Of a DNA stretch of 64,000 bases, positions 43,820 through 52,383 are shown one piece after another (positions within the stretch are counted from its first letter, which is position 1; every line of letters starts with the position of its first letter). A program made the position numbers and the translations under genes. The stretch spans positions 4,278,001 through 4,342,000 of the forward strand of contig OZ244817.1 of NCBI GenBank assembly GCA_965220305.1. The letters are read 5' to 3'. Under the pieces are notes generated by a model. That model saw only the letters and a list, made by a program, of their open reading frames with translations. It was not told the DNA's origin and did no database searches. This DNA is from G965220305 sp965220305 (GTDB lineage: Bacteria; Chloroflexota; Dehalococcoidia; Lucifugimonadales; UBA3495).

Positions 43820-45253
43820 CTACTCCAGCGCGTGCAGCAGGCCATCCTTCGTCTTGACGTAAAGTCGGGTCCCGTAATACACCGGGGGGACCTCTATGCC
43901 TGCTCCCAGGTCGAGTTGCCAGGTTAATTCACCGGCATCTCGTTCCAGGGCGTATAAGTTCCCGTCCAACGCGCCGAAATACACTTGGTCACCCAAAACC
44001 AGCGGTGACGAATTGATGCCCGCCTCCGCCTGGAACTCCCAGAGCTTCATTCCTGATGCCGGGTCCAGGGCGAAGAATTTGCCTCGCAAGTCACCGACGT
44101 AAAGAGCCTCTTGGGCGGCGGCGGGGGCGGAGTTTATGCTTGGCTTGGACTTGGCGGGGGAAAATCTCCACACGCCCCCCTGCTGTCCCCGAGGGCGGGG
44201 GACTCCCGGGACCTGCCACAACCAGAATTGGGCCCACACCTTCTTGAACTGGAACTGCCCCGGCACCTCCTTTGCCCGGGAGTTCACCGCGTAAACCTGC
44301 CCGCCCGAGGAGAAGTACACCAGGTCTTCGGCGGGGACCGGCGAGGCATTGACGGTGCCCCGGGTGCGGAACCTCAGTCTTTCCTGCCCCGTACGGGCGT
44401 TGAGGATGTACAGGTTGCCGACATCGTCGTTGATGAACAGCACACCATCCTGGATGGATGGCCGCTGGCTGAGGGGATGCAGGGCCTCGAATTGCCAGAT
44501 TAGCTTTCCCTTGACTGCGTCCAAAGCGTACAGGACACCGTCGTCCGCCGAGACGAACACTATGCCGTTGGCGACCACCGGAGACGCGTTGAGGATATTC
44601 CCGGTCTTGAACTCCCAAACGGTCTCGCCGGTGTTGAGGTCTTGAGCGATGAAGCGGTGGTCCAGCAACCCGTAATACAGGAACTCGCCAGCGACCGCCA
44701 GAGAGGAGTGTATCGGGCTTATTGTCCGCTGCTCCCAAAGGACCTCCCCGCCGATTGCGTCCAAGGCGATAATCTTGAACTCCCCACCGACGTAGATGAC
44801 ATCATCGACTACGATGGGCGGGGAACGGGTAGGGCCTCCCAGGTCTGTAGACCAGACCACCCTGCCCTCCGGTTGGGGGGCCACCTCCGGCAGGTAGCGG
44901 CTTTGCCTCAGGTCCCACCCGGACATGGCCCATTGCTCAGGAAACATGTCCGAGGTGAGTTGAGTGGTGGGCCTTTTGAACAGAATGATTACCGGGTCGG
45001 GAAGGAAGGGGAAGTTCAGCCAAACAACAAACCCGATAAAGGCCAGAACCAGGACTGTCGTCACCACCCGGCGCCGGGTAATCAACCTTCGCCGGCTGCT
45101 GGGGGTAGACTCCGCCCATTCTGGAACGATGGCCAAGAAGCGACCACAGCCTTGGCAATGTTCACCGGGCGTCTGGTCCGTCGCGCCGCACTGGGTACAG
45201 GTCAAGGAGTTTTCCCCCTGGTAAGGGGGCTCTCGAACAGTTTTTTCCATCAA
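43820..45253 (-). CDS. Membrane-anchored PQQ-type beta-propeller with N-terminal zinc ribbon
   Basis: 477 residues. A zinc ribbon (Cys 19, 22, 33, 36: CTQCG...CQGCG) is followed by one TM segment (about 63-84) and a propeller of PQQ/BamB-like repeats, e.g. IIALDAIGGEVLWEQRT, LYALDAVKGKLIWQFEA, FFALDPASGMKLWEFQA and LYALERDAGELTWQLDL. The ribbon would be cytoplasmic and the propeller outside. It resembles BamB-like scaffolds more than quinoprotein dehydrogenases, since no extra catalytic inserts are visible. An IS66 element sits about 50 bp upstream and may have affected its promoter. Confidence 0.87.
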   Translation of the reverse strand: MMEKTVREPPYQGENSLTCTQCGATDQTPGEHCQGCGRFLAIVPEWAESTPSSRRRLITRRRVVTTVLVLAFIGFVVWLNFPFLPDPVIILFKRPTTQLTSDMFPEQWAMSGWDLRQSRYLPEVAPQPEGRVVWSTDLGGPTRSPPIVVDDVIYVGGEFKIIALDAIGGEVLWEQRTISPIHSSLAVAGEFLYYGLLDHRFIAQDLNTGETVWEFKTGNILNASPVVANGIVFVSADDGVLYALDAVKGKLIWQFEALHPLSQRPSIQDGVLFINDDVGNLYILNARTGQERLRFRTRGTVNASPVPAEDLVYFSSGGQVYAVNSRAKEVPGQFQFKKVWAQFWLWQVPGVPRPRGQQGGVWRFSPAKSKPSINSAPAAAQEALYVGDLRGKFFALDPASGMKLWEFQAEAGINSSPLVLGDQVYFGALDGNLYALERDAGELTWQLDLGAGIEVPPVYYGTRLYVKTKDGLLHALE

Positions 45254-45303
45254 CTACAAGTTTACTGTATTGGCTGGTGTTAGACAATTGTAAGAAATGG
45301 GAG

Positions 45304-46744
45304 GTAACTGTTCAGACTTGGTGAGGCGAATTTGGCGAAGCCCGACGGCGGGTTGAAAAATGGTGGCGGTCGGGGCGGAGTTGTGGCATAAAGGGACAAT
45401 GGAAACAGGGTTGGACTTGGACCAGGCGAGCCGGGAAACTCTGCTGGCGGTTATCGCGGAACAGCAGGGAGTTATCTCCGAACTGCGCCGGCGGGTGGAG
45501 GACCTGGAAGCCCGGCTGTCCGGCGGCGGGCCGGGGGCCAGGATGCCGGGGCATAAGCCTGCCGCCAGGCGCAAGAAGCCGGCGGCGGAGAAGAAGCCGC
45601 GCAAGAAGCGTCAGCACGGCTTTGCCCGACCGCGGATGGAACCCACTGGACGGGTGGTCCACGCCCCGGAGTCTTGCCCCGAATGTCATACTGCCCTGAC
45701 CGGGGGATGGGCGCAGCGGACCCGGGAGATCATAGACATTCCGGCAGTCCCGGCGGAAGTCACAGAGCACGTATTCATAGCCCGGATATGTCCGTTGTGC
45801 CGGAAACGGCGGCTGCCCCGGGACCCTCTGAAAGGGCTGGCCGCGGGCCGCCAGCCCTTGGGGGCCAACCTGGTAAGCCTGATAGTGACCCTGCGGGAAG
45901 AGGGGCGGCTGCCGGTAAGGACAATCCAATGGTATCTGCGAACGTTGCATCAGTTGAAACTGAGCGTTGGGGCCATCGTCCGTGTTGTTCATCAAGTGGC
46001 GCAGCAGGCCCGGCCGGCCGTAGCGGAAGCGCTGGAACGCATCCGCAGCAGCCCGGTGGTCCACGCTGATGAGACGGGCTGGCGGGAGAACGGAGTCAAC
46101 GGCTACGTTTGGACCTTCAGCACGTCCACGGAGCGGTACTTCCTGCGCCGGGGCCGGGGCGGGGCGGTGGTGGACGAGGTCCTGGGCGAGTCCTTCGGCG
46201 GGATTCTGGTGAGCGACTGCTACGTAGCCTATCACCACTACCCCGGCTTGAAGCAGCGGTGTTGGGCCCATCTGTTGCGGGACATCCACAAGCTGAAAGT
46301 GTTGTATCCGGAAGACGCCGGTCTTGTCCGGTGGGCCCGGAGAGTGCAACGGCTCTACGCCAAGGCCGTGGGTTGGGCGGCGGCCGGGGGCTGTTCCTCA
46401 CGGGAGCAGTTGACGCTGGAAAGGCGGTTGCTTGGGCTGTGCCGCCCTTTCCTGGAGGACCCGCTGGCCGTCCAGGGAAAACTGTGCCGGCGGATTGAGC
46501 GGCACATCAAGGAGTTGTTCGTCTTCGTTTCCCACCCGGAGACGCCATCTGACAACAACGCCGCGGAACGGAGCCTGCGCCACCTGGTGATCAGCCGTAA
46601 AATCAGCGGCGGCACCCGCTCGGAAGCGGGCAGCGACAGCAAAATGACCTTGGCATCTCTCTTTGGCACCTGGCGGGCCCGGGGCCTCAATCCCCTCCTG
46701 GAATGCCGCAGGCTCCTGATTTCCCCTCAACTCTGAACAGTTAC
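45304..46744 (+). mobile_element. IS66-family insertion sequence
   Basis: 1441 bp with 13-bp perfect inverted ends GTAACTGTTCAGA and TCTGAACAGTTAC, flanked by AATGGGAG on both sides (45296-45303, 46745-46752), the 8-bp target duplication expected of IS66. It carries only the large transposase gene; the accessory tnpA/tnpB genes are absent, as in the ISBst12-like subgroup. Confidence 0.95.
45360..46736 (+). CDS. IS66-family transposase (TnpC)
   Basis: Up to 458 residues (ATG 45360; ATG 45402 gives 444). Layout is an N-terminal leucine-zipper-like helix (LLAVIAEQQGVISELRRRVE), a lysine-rich linker, an IS66 zinc finger (CPEC ... CPLC), then the DDE domain: HADETGWRENG with the first Asp, VSDCYVAYHHYPGLKQRCWAHLLRD-type second block (split at Gly) and SDNNAAERSLR with the Glu. 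The protein ends in the IS66 C-terminal segment. It appears intact. Confidence 0.93.
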   Translation: MVAVGAELWHKGTMETGLDLDQASRETLLAVIAEQQGVISELRRRVEDLEARLSGGGPGARMPGHKPAARRKKPAAEKKPRKKRQHGFARPRMEPTGRVVHAPESCPECHTALTGGWAQRTREIIDIPAVPAEVTEHVFIARICPLCRKRRLPRDPLKGLAAGRQPLGANLVSLIVTLREEGRLPVRTIQWYLRTLHQLKLSVGAIVRVVHQVAQQARPAVAEALERIRSSPVVHADETGWRENGVNGYVWTFSTSTERYFLRRGRGGAVVDEVLGESFGGILVSDCYVAYHHYPGLKQRCWAHLLRDIHKLKVLYPEDAGLVRWARRVQRLYAKAVGWAAAGGCSSREQLTLERRLLGLCRPFLEDPLAVQGKLCRRIERHIKELFVFVSHPETPSDNNAAERSLRHLVISRKISGGTRSEAGSDSKMTLASLFGTWRARGLNPLLECRRLLISPQL

Positions 46745-46790
46745 AATGGGAGGACAGGGCAATCGCATATTGGATTGCGAGGGACCCGTC

Positions 46791-46810
46791 ATTCCGGCGA
46801 AGGCGGGAAT
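46791..46810. repeat. Dispersed hairpin repeat, copy 3
   Basis: ATTCCGGCGAAGGCGGGAAT, an imperfect palindrome of the ATTCC...GGAAT family, just right of the IS66 element. A short AACAGTT/AACTGTT hairpin follows at 46826-46844. Confidence 0.5.
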
Positions 46811-46887
46811 GAAGCTCCCCGATTCAACAGTTCCATCAACTGTTAGGAACGTTCGTTTGGTATAGGTTCCGGGCCGGTCCTGCAACG

Positions 46888-46944
46888 GGGCTGGCTTTTC
46901 GCCGGAGTGACGGTAAGCCCGTCGCCAATATGCGATTGCCCTAA
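46888..46944. repeat. Left part of repeat R, copy A (split by MITE and IS)
   Basis: This stretch, with the words CGCCGGAGTGACGGTAAGC and GCGATTGCCCTAA, matches 59826-59881. The continuation of the repeat lies on the other side of the MITE and IS at 48456-48760, so both elements inserted into this repeat. Confidence 0.75.
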
Positions 46945-47023
46945 GAGCCTATCCTAATAACCCTTTGGGTTATGGCATTTCATAGCTGCGACAGGGGGCA
47001 TAACTTGATTTTAGGATAGGCTC
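46945..47023 (-). mobile_element. 79-bp MITE, copy 2
   Basis: Exact reverse complement of copy 1 (17752-17830), with the same TAA flanks (46942-46944, 47024-47026). The IS701 element is again inserted at its right edge, but in the opposite orientation. Confidence 0.8.
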
Positions 47024-47026
47024 TAA

Positions 47027-48455
47027 TACTACAGTTGCAGATATGTGGTGAGGAGTTTCAGGCGGCGTCGGTAATGACAGCGCCGGGCCGTTGCTTGGTG
47101 CCGCCGTCTCCACTGAGACCACCGCAGCACTGATTCGTCCGTAGGGTGGTGTCTCCATATCAGCCGGTAGAGTAACCGCCGAACCTCGGGCACCGTCAGC
47201 GGTATCAGCCTTTCCTCCAAACTGGGGCAGCCCCCTTTTCTCCCAGACGTCCCGGCGACGATGCCTGGCGCCGTACCACCGCCAGGTAGGCGTGGGCCAG
47301 CATCGCCAGGGTGATGTGCCGGTACCAGCCGTCCCACCGGCGCACCTCGTATTGGTCCAGTCCCACCTGTCCCTTGGCCTCCTCAAAGCATTCCTCAATG
47401 GCCCACCGGGTTCCGGCCACCCGCACCAGTTCCTCCAGGGCTGTTCCCGTCGGGCCGTAGCACACGTAGTAGGCCAGTTCCTCGGGCTTGGCCACGCTGC
47501 GCCGGGCCAGCAGCCAGTACCCCTTGCCAGGTTCTCTCAGGGGCCGAATATCCACCAAGGCCCAGTCGTAGACCCGAGGACCCTTGGCCCCATCACCGGC
47601 GCTCAGCCGGACCCAGCCCGACTCTTCAACCCCAGACGCCAGCCGGTCAGCCCGCACTTGGCGCGGACCCTGGTCCGTCCCAGCCCACAACTTCTCATTG
47701 CTCTTGATGGCCAGCACGTGAGGAACGTCCCGCCGCTCCAGCCACAGCCGCAGGTTGCGGTCATTGCCGTAGACCTCGTCCCCGGTGGCCCAGCCGAAGG
47801 GGACTCCCGACTCCACCGCCCGTTCCAGCATCCGCCGGGCCAGTTGCGGCTTGGTGCGAAACGCCACTTGCTCCGGCACGCCAGCCTCCTCCCGGCGTTC
47901 CTGGTCATCGGCCCACACCTGAGGCAGGTAAAGCTCCCGGTCCAGCAGGGTCCTCCCCTTGGCAGTAGCGTAGGTCAAGAATACCCCAATCTGGCAGTTC
48001 TCGATCCGTCCCGCCGTGCCGCTGTACTGACGCTGCACCCCCACAGACTTGTTGCCCTTCTTCAGAAACCCAGTCTCGTCCACCACCAACACCCCGTTGG
48101 CGTCGCCCAGGTGCTCCACCACGTAGTCCCTGAGATCATCGCGAACCAGGTCCGCGTCCCAAATGTAGGTTGACAGCAGATGCTGCACCCCATAGGGTGT
48201 GGCGTCCCCGGCCTGCTCCGCCAGTTGCCAGCCGTTCTTGCGCTCCACCGGACTGAGCAGCCCTTTCAGATAGTCCAGCGATCGTCGACGTGGTTCGGGA
48301 CGCCGGAACCGCCCCGCAATGCACTCGTGTACCCGGTCGATACCCTCAGCCCACCGGGCGACCTCTGCCACCCCATCCCCATGCACTGCCACAGCCTCAC
48401 CTCACCACCCGTTGATTGCCCCAATCCTAGTCGTTTTCAATCTGCAACTGTAGTA
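47027..48455 (-). mobile_element. IS701-family insertion sequence, copy 2
   Basis: 1429 bp, same ends and length as copy 1, flanked by CTAA (47023-47026, 48456-48459). Its flanks join the two halves of repeat R, which is uninterrupted at 59826-60180. Confidence 0.92.
47205..48392 (-). CDS. IS701-family transposase (main frame), copy 2
   Basis: The 395-residue product is identical to that of copy 1, including the premature end of the main frame. The -1 frame again supplies the family-type C-terminus (SLEERLIPLTVPEVRRLL and onward), ending at 47029 within the terminal repeat. Sharing the same frameshift in two independent insertions shows the element moved in this state. Confidence 0.9.
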   Translation of the reverse strand: MAVHGDGVAEVARWAEGIDRVHECIAGRFRRPEPRRRSLDYLKGLLSPVERKNGWQLAEQAGDATPYGVQHLLSTYIWDADLVRDDLRDYVVEHLGDANGVLVVDETGFLKKGNKSVGVQRQYSGTAGRIENCQIGVFLTYATAKGRTLLDRELYLPQVWADDQERREEAGVPEQVAFRTKPQLARRMLERAVESGVPFGWATGDEVYGNDRNLRLWLERRDVPHVLAIKSNEKLWAGTDQGPRQVRADRLASGVEESGWVRLSAGDGAKGPRVYDWALVDIRPLREPGKGYWLLARRSVAKPEELAYYVCYGPTGTALEELVRVAGTRWAIEECFEEAKGQVGLDQYEVRRWDGWYRHITLAMLAHAYLAVVRRQASSPGRLGEKGAAPVWRKG

Positions 48456-48760
48456 CTAAAAGGGAAGGATGCTTAAACGGCGTCTTCCCGATATACGGCG
48501 CATAGTTGCCATTATCCTTCGCTATCGGAGAGTAAGAGCGGGGCTGTCGTCGTCGCTGGCTCTTGTGGGATACCCCCTTCTTGGTCAGGCCTGGCCCGAG
48601 GCGCTGCGCGGGCTACTGTTGGGAGAAGTCCCTGTCCTGGTTGGCAAACTTCCGCCCAGGGCTAACTTGGGACATGTCCCGGAGTTGGGCGTGGCCGTCC
48701 GGCTAGGGAATCACGAAGTCCCTATCAAGACCAACGGTCTGGTTGCCAGCGCCGAGTAAA
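48456..48760 (+). repeat. Repeat R, copy A (right part), with open frame 48469-48759
   Basis: About 300 bp similar (roughly 80% by eye) to 59878-60180. The plus frame 48469-48759 encodes 96 residues ending PPRANLGHVPELGVAVRLGN and EVPIKTNGLVASAE. Comparing copies, most differences in the stretch GEVPVLVGKL...RLGN fall at third codon positions, so this frame was once under protein-level selection. AAGGGAAGG stands just before the ATG. Protein family not recognised; probably a gene remnant. Confidence 0.5.
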
Positions 48761-48775
48761 TAAGATAGTTTCTCA

Positions 48776-48959
48776 GTGGTTGATTCAGGGTCTTTCAGTT
48801 GTCGCCCTGAGCGAAGCGAAGGGTCTAAAATCCTGCCCATTCCAACCATTTTGTCGCCGAAAGACTTTAGATTCTTCGCCTTCGGCTCAGAATGACATTG
48901 TAGACAGGTGGTTACTGCACCGTGTCAGCATGACAACTGAAAAACCCTGGTGGTTGATT
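48776..48959. mobile_element. 164-bp MITE with 10-bp target duplication
   Basis: GTGGTTGATT is repeated directly at 48776-48785 and 48950-48959. Between them (48786-48949) the ends CAGGGTCTTTCAGTTGTC and GACAACTGAAAAACCCTG are inverted repeats matching at 17 of 18 positions. The interior has no gene and includes an inner imperfect palindrome (CTGAGCGAAG... with TTCGGCTCAG). No transposase for it is in the window. Confidence 0.75.
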
Positions 48960-49060
48960 CAAGCATCAGTAATTCTTTGGAGAGACGCCCTCACCCCCGG
49001 ATCAAGTCCGGGGCAGGCTCTAACCCCCTCCCAGAGGAGATTTATATACGCCATCTGCGT

Positions 49061-50614
49061 TTAATTCCCCGCCTTGATGAAGTCGGCGACGCGCTCGGCA
49101 ATCATCATTGTGGTGACGTTGGTGTTGGCGCGCACTACGTCGGGCATTATTGAGGCGTCGGCGACGCGGAGGCCGGAGACGCCGCGCACGCGCAACTGCC
49201 GGTCAACGACGGCCATCGGGTCATTGGCTGGCCCCATCTTGCAGGTGCCGGAGATGTGGTATGAGGTGCTGATGTTGCGTCGCAGCCAGCCGTCCAGCGC
49301 CTCGTCAGTCTCCAGATCGGCGGGCGTGGGAGCGGTTATCTCCTCGATGATGCCGTCGTAGGCGCGGTGTTGCAGCAGGGACACGCAGAGGCGGACGCTC
49401 TCCCGCAATCGCTCCCGGTCCCAGTCCTCTTCCAGGTAGCGGTAGTCCATGCTGGGCGGCGTATGCGGGTCGGCGGACATCAGCCGCAGCTCGCCCTGTC
49501 CCGCCGCCAGGTACAGGCCGCAGTTGACGGTGTGGCTGGGGTTTTCGCCGGCCCGCACCACTGTGTTGAGCGACGCGGGCGAGATTATCATATCGTGGGG
49601 CGTGGACGAACCGGCGGCGGTGTAGCGCAGGCGCACCGCCCGCATGGCGTCGGGGTCTTCGGGTGTGCCTGCCTTGACGCTGAAACGCACCGAAACGTTG
49701 GGGTGATCGCGCATATTCCGGCCCACGCCGGGCAGTTCCACCGCCACTGGAATGCCCTGCGCCTCCAACTGCGCGGCGGGGCCGAGGCCCGACAGCATCA
49801 GCAGTTGCGGCGAGGCTACCGCCCCGGCGCACAGGATGATTTCGCCGCCCTCGACAACGAAGGTCTCTCCTCCGCTCTCCACCTCGACGCCAACGGCCCG
49901 CTTGCCTTCGGGACTGTCTTCCAGCATCACGCGGTTGGCCTGGATGTTGGGGCGGATGGTGAGGTTAAGCCGGTGGCGCACCGGGTCAATGTAAGTTAAG
50001 GCCATGCTCATGCGCACGCCGTCGATGTTGTTCTCGGCCCGCTGACTGACGCCGGTGGCCTCCGGGTTATTCACGTCGGGATGGTAAGGGTATCCGGCGT
50101 CGGTGGCGGCCTGGAAAAAGGCTTCCTGCACCACCGGCCAAGACTCGCGGGGGTGATGCCGCACTGGCACCGGCCCGTCGGTGCCGTGGAAGTCGTCGTG
50201 AAAGTCGGCGTCGTTCTCCAGCTTGCGGAAGTAGGGTAGACAGTCCAGGTAGGCCCAGCCGTCGTTGCCCAGTGAAGCCCAGGTGTCGTAGTCCTCGGGC
50301 GCGCCCCGGATGAAGGTCTGGCCGTTGATGGCGCTGGAGCCGCCCAGCACCTTGCCACGCGGCACGGGCATCGGCTCCGTCTGCTCCGGCGTGGCCCTGC
50401 CGGTGAAGGACCAGTTATAGGGCGCACCGGCGGCGCGGGCCTCCAGGTTCACCGTTCCCCAGCCCAGCTTGAGCATATCGGGCAATTGAGCGAAGTCGGG
50501 AAAGTCGGGGCCGGCCTCCAGCAGCAGCACCGAGCGCGCCGGGTCCTCCGACAGCCTCGCCGCCACGATGCACCCGGCCGTGCCGCCGCCGACAACTATT
50601 TGGTCGTATTTCAT
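49061..50614 (-). CDS. GMC-family FAD oxidoreductase (choline dehydrogenase-like)
   Basis: 517 residues from ATG 50614 (GGAG upstream). FAD motif YDQIVVGGGTAGCIVAARLS, PRGKVLGGSSAINGQTFIRG, signature 2 LCAGAVASPQLLMLSGLGP, and C-terminal active-site His in YHISGTCKMG with Asn in VRANTNVTTMMIAE. It is a paralogue of the enzymes at 27534-29081 and 52831-54363. Single gene on the minus strand; the alcohol substrate is unknown. Confidence 0.93.
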   Translation of the reverse strand: MKYDQIVVGGGTAGCIVAARLSEDPARSVLLLEAGPDFPDFAQLPDMLKLGWGTVNLEARAAGAPYNWSFTGRATPEQTEPMPVPRGKVLGGSSAINGQTFIRGAPEDYDTWASLGNDGWAYLDCLPYFRKLENDADFHDDFHGTDGPVPVRHHPRESWPVVQEAFFQAATDAGYPYHPDVNNPEATGVSQRAENNIDGVRMSMALTYIDPVRHRLNLTIRPNIQANRVMLEDSPEGKRAVGVEVESGGETFVVEGGEIILCAGAVASPQLLMLSGLGPAAQLEAQGIPVAVELPGVGRNMRDHPNVSVRFSVKAGTPEDPDAMRAVRLRYTAAGSSTPHDMIISPASLNTVVRAGENPSHTVNCGLYLAAGQGELRLMSADPHTPPSMDYRYLEEDWDRERLRESVRLCVSLLQHRAYDGIIEEITAPTPADLETDEALDGWLRRNISTSYHISGTCKMGPANDPMAVVDRQLRVRGVSGLRVADASIMPDVVRANTNVTTMMIAERVADFIKAGN

Positions 50615-51249
50615 GGGGATAGCTCCCTTCGTTGGTTTGCGCCATTGTACACCGTTTTTCCGAATGTCCCAATCTTTCCCGACTACGGAAGAACCCTGAT
50701 ACGAATGCGATCATTCGTGAATGAATTTCGAGCGCGTGTTACAGTCAGAGCCGCCGCCGCACCGTGAGCCAATCCGGGTTATATGGGCTGTGTGTAGCGT
50801 CAATGGCGGCGACAGGGTGTACCGCTAGCTCAGAGGAAAGCCCCGGCGGGTTCAAGACGCGGCGCTACGACGCTGGGCAATGTCTACCAGGTACTGTATT
50901 ACAAACTTTTGAGTGGGGGGATGCCCGACAGTAGGGGCCCGCGAGTTCCCCGGACCTTCCGTACCCCTCAGCCGGCCATTGATGTAGACGATACCTACTG
51001 AACGACCGGGGCTGACCAAATCCGAAAGAAAGACGACCAATGCGTCTCGTTTTATCACACGCTGGACTTGCTCTGGGTATGGGCGTTTGTTGTGCCGACG
51101 GAGATTGATGTTCACGGATGGTCCAAGTCACTTGGCTGCCGATTCCCGATGTCGGCCCAAAGGAACAGTTATACTGACACGGTAAATTGCCATTTGAAGG
51201 ATAAACCTGGCCTGTGCCAACCTGGCGAACCTGGAGGAGGATAACACCA
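50615..51249. other. Intergenic region, no supported gene
   Basis: 635 bp between divergent GMC and LLM genes. A minus open frame at 50852-51115 (GTG start, no ribosome site) is the only candidate and is not recognised. The stretch 50818-50862 has words like those of tRNA D and T arms but no anticodon arm. No promoter could be fixed. Confidence 0.35.
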
Positions 51250-52383
51250 ATGCATTGTGGAGTAATGGTCACTGGTTACAACCAAGGTGACTGGGGCCGT
51301 CTATTGGCGGGAGACTATGACCGTCCACCGGCGGTACCCGACGCCAAGAATATGGATGACACTCTCTATATGGGGGAACTGGTCGAGCCGCTGGGCTTCG
51401 ATTCGATCTGGGCAACCGAACACTACGGGTCTGCGTACTCGATGCAGCCCAACCCGTTGCAGTACCTAGCCTACTGGGCGGGCCGCACTAGTCGAGTCGA
51501 CGTGGGTACTGCGGTCATCGTCGCACCGTGGTGGAATCCGGTGCGGCTGGCTTCTGAGATCTCGATGCTCGACATCTTGCTGAAAGGCAGGCGCCTCCAT
51601 CTGGGAATCGGCCGTGGTATCGCCCCGCACGAATATGCTTCGCTAGGCTACCCGATAGAGCAATCGCACAAGTATTTCTACGATGTGATCAACGCCATCA
51701 GGGCCGCTGACGGCGCGGAGCGCTTCGAGTTCCAGGGCGACGTCTACGATATACCACCGACCAGTATCCGGCCTCAGGCCCGCCACAAGGGTGAACTGAC
51801 CAAGAACATCAAGGTGGCGTTCACCACAGAGGCGTCAGCAAGACTGGCTGCCGAAAACGGCCTTGGACAGATGTTTGTTGCCGGCGACGATGTCGAAGAG
51901 ATGACGGATAAGGTGCGAAGGTTCAACAAGATTCGGAGCGAACTGGGCCTTCCGCCAGACCAGCCCACCACTTTGTTGTGGATGTACTGCGCCGAGACCG
52001 AGGCGGAAGCCGAAGAGGGGTGGGTTTACTTCCACAACCAGCTCACGGCGGCGCAGCACCACTACTTCGAATGGAACAATCCCGGCTACGAAGGCATACA
52101 TGGCTACGAGGAGTACCTCATACGCCAGAACGCCGATGTAGGTACCGCAGACGCCGGTTTCGCCGCTCGGCGCGCGACCCAACCCATCGGTACGCCGGAC
52201 GAAATTATCGAGAGGATCAGGGCGATGCAGAGAACCATCAGCCTGGAAAAGGTCGTGATCCACATGTTTTACGGCGGGATGCCGAGGGATAAGGCCGAAA
52301 AAAGCCTCAGACTCTTCGCCGAGAAAGTCCTTCCGGAGGTGCAGTCCATGCCTACTCCAATCAATCCCAGGTCCTTGGGTTAG
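51250..52383 (+). CDS. LLM-class flavin-dependent oxidoreductase (luciferase-like)
   Basis: 377 residues from ATG 51250 behind GGAGGA; an in-frame ATG at 51214 lies upstream of that site. Luciferase-like monooxygenase features: GELVEPLGFDSIWATEHYGS, RVDVGTAVIVAPWWNPVRLA, ISMLDILLKGRRLHLGIGRG and the C-terminal GTPDEIIERIRAM. These TIM-barrel enzymes use FMNH2 or F420H2 to oxygenate or reduce organic compounds. A GMC enzyme and a dehalogenase-like gene follow downstream on the same strand. Confidence 0.9.
   Translation: MHCGVMVTGYNQGDWGRLLAGDYDRPPAVPDAKNMDDTLYMGELVEPLGFDSIWATEHYGSAYSMQPNPLQYLAYWAGRTSRVDVGTAVIVAPWWNPVRLASEISMLDILLKGRRLHLGIGRGIAPHEYASLGYPIEQSHKYFYDVINAIRAADGAERFEFQGDVYDIPPTSIRPQARHKGELTKNIKVAFTTEASARLAAENGLGQMFVAGDDVEEMTDKVRRFNKIRSELGLPPDQPTTLLWMYCAETEAEAEEGWVYFHNQLTAAQHHYFEWNNPGYEGIHGYEEYLIRQNADVGTADAGFAARRATQPIGTPDEIIERIRAMQRTISLEKVVIHMFYGGMPRDKAEKSLRLFAEKVLPEVQSMPTPINPRSLG

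Noticed and set aside
17834..48455. Composite transposon bounded by the two IS701 copies.
   Set aside because: Each copy has its own CTAA duplication, and copy 2's flanks match an intact empty site, so they are independent insertions.
50818..50862. Possible tRNA: words like a D arm (TAGCTCAGAGG) and T arm (GGGTTCAAG).
   Set aside because: There is no anticodon arm between them and no acceptor stem; at most a remnant.
50852..51115. 87-codon minus-strand open frame.
   Set aside because: GTG start without ribosome site, unrecognised product, region otherwise non-coding.
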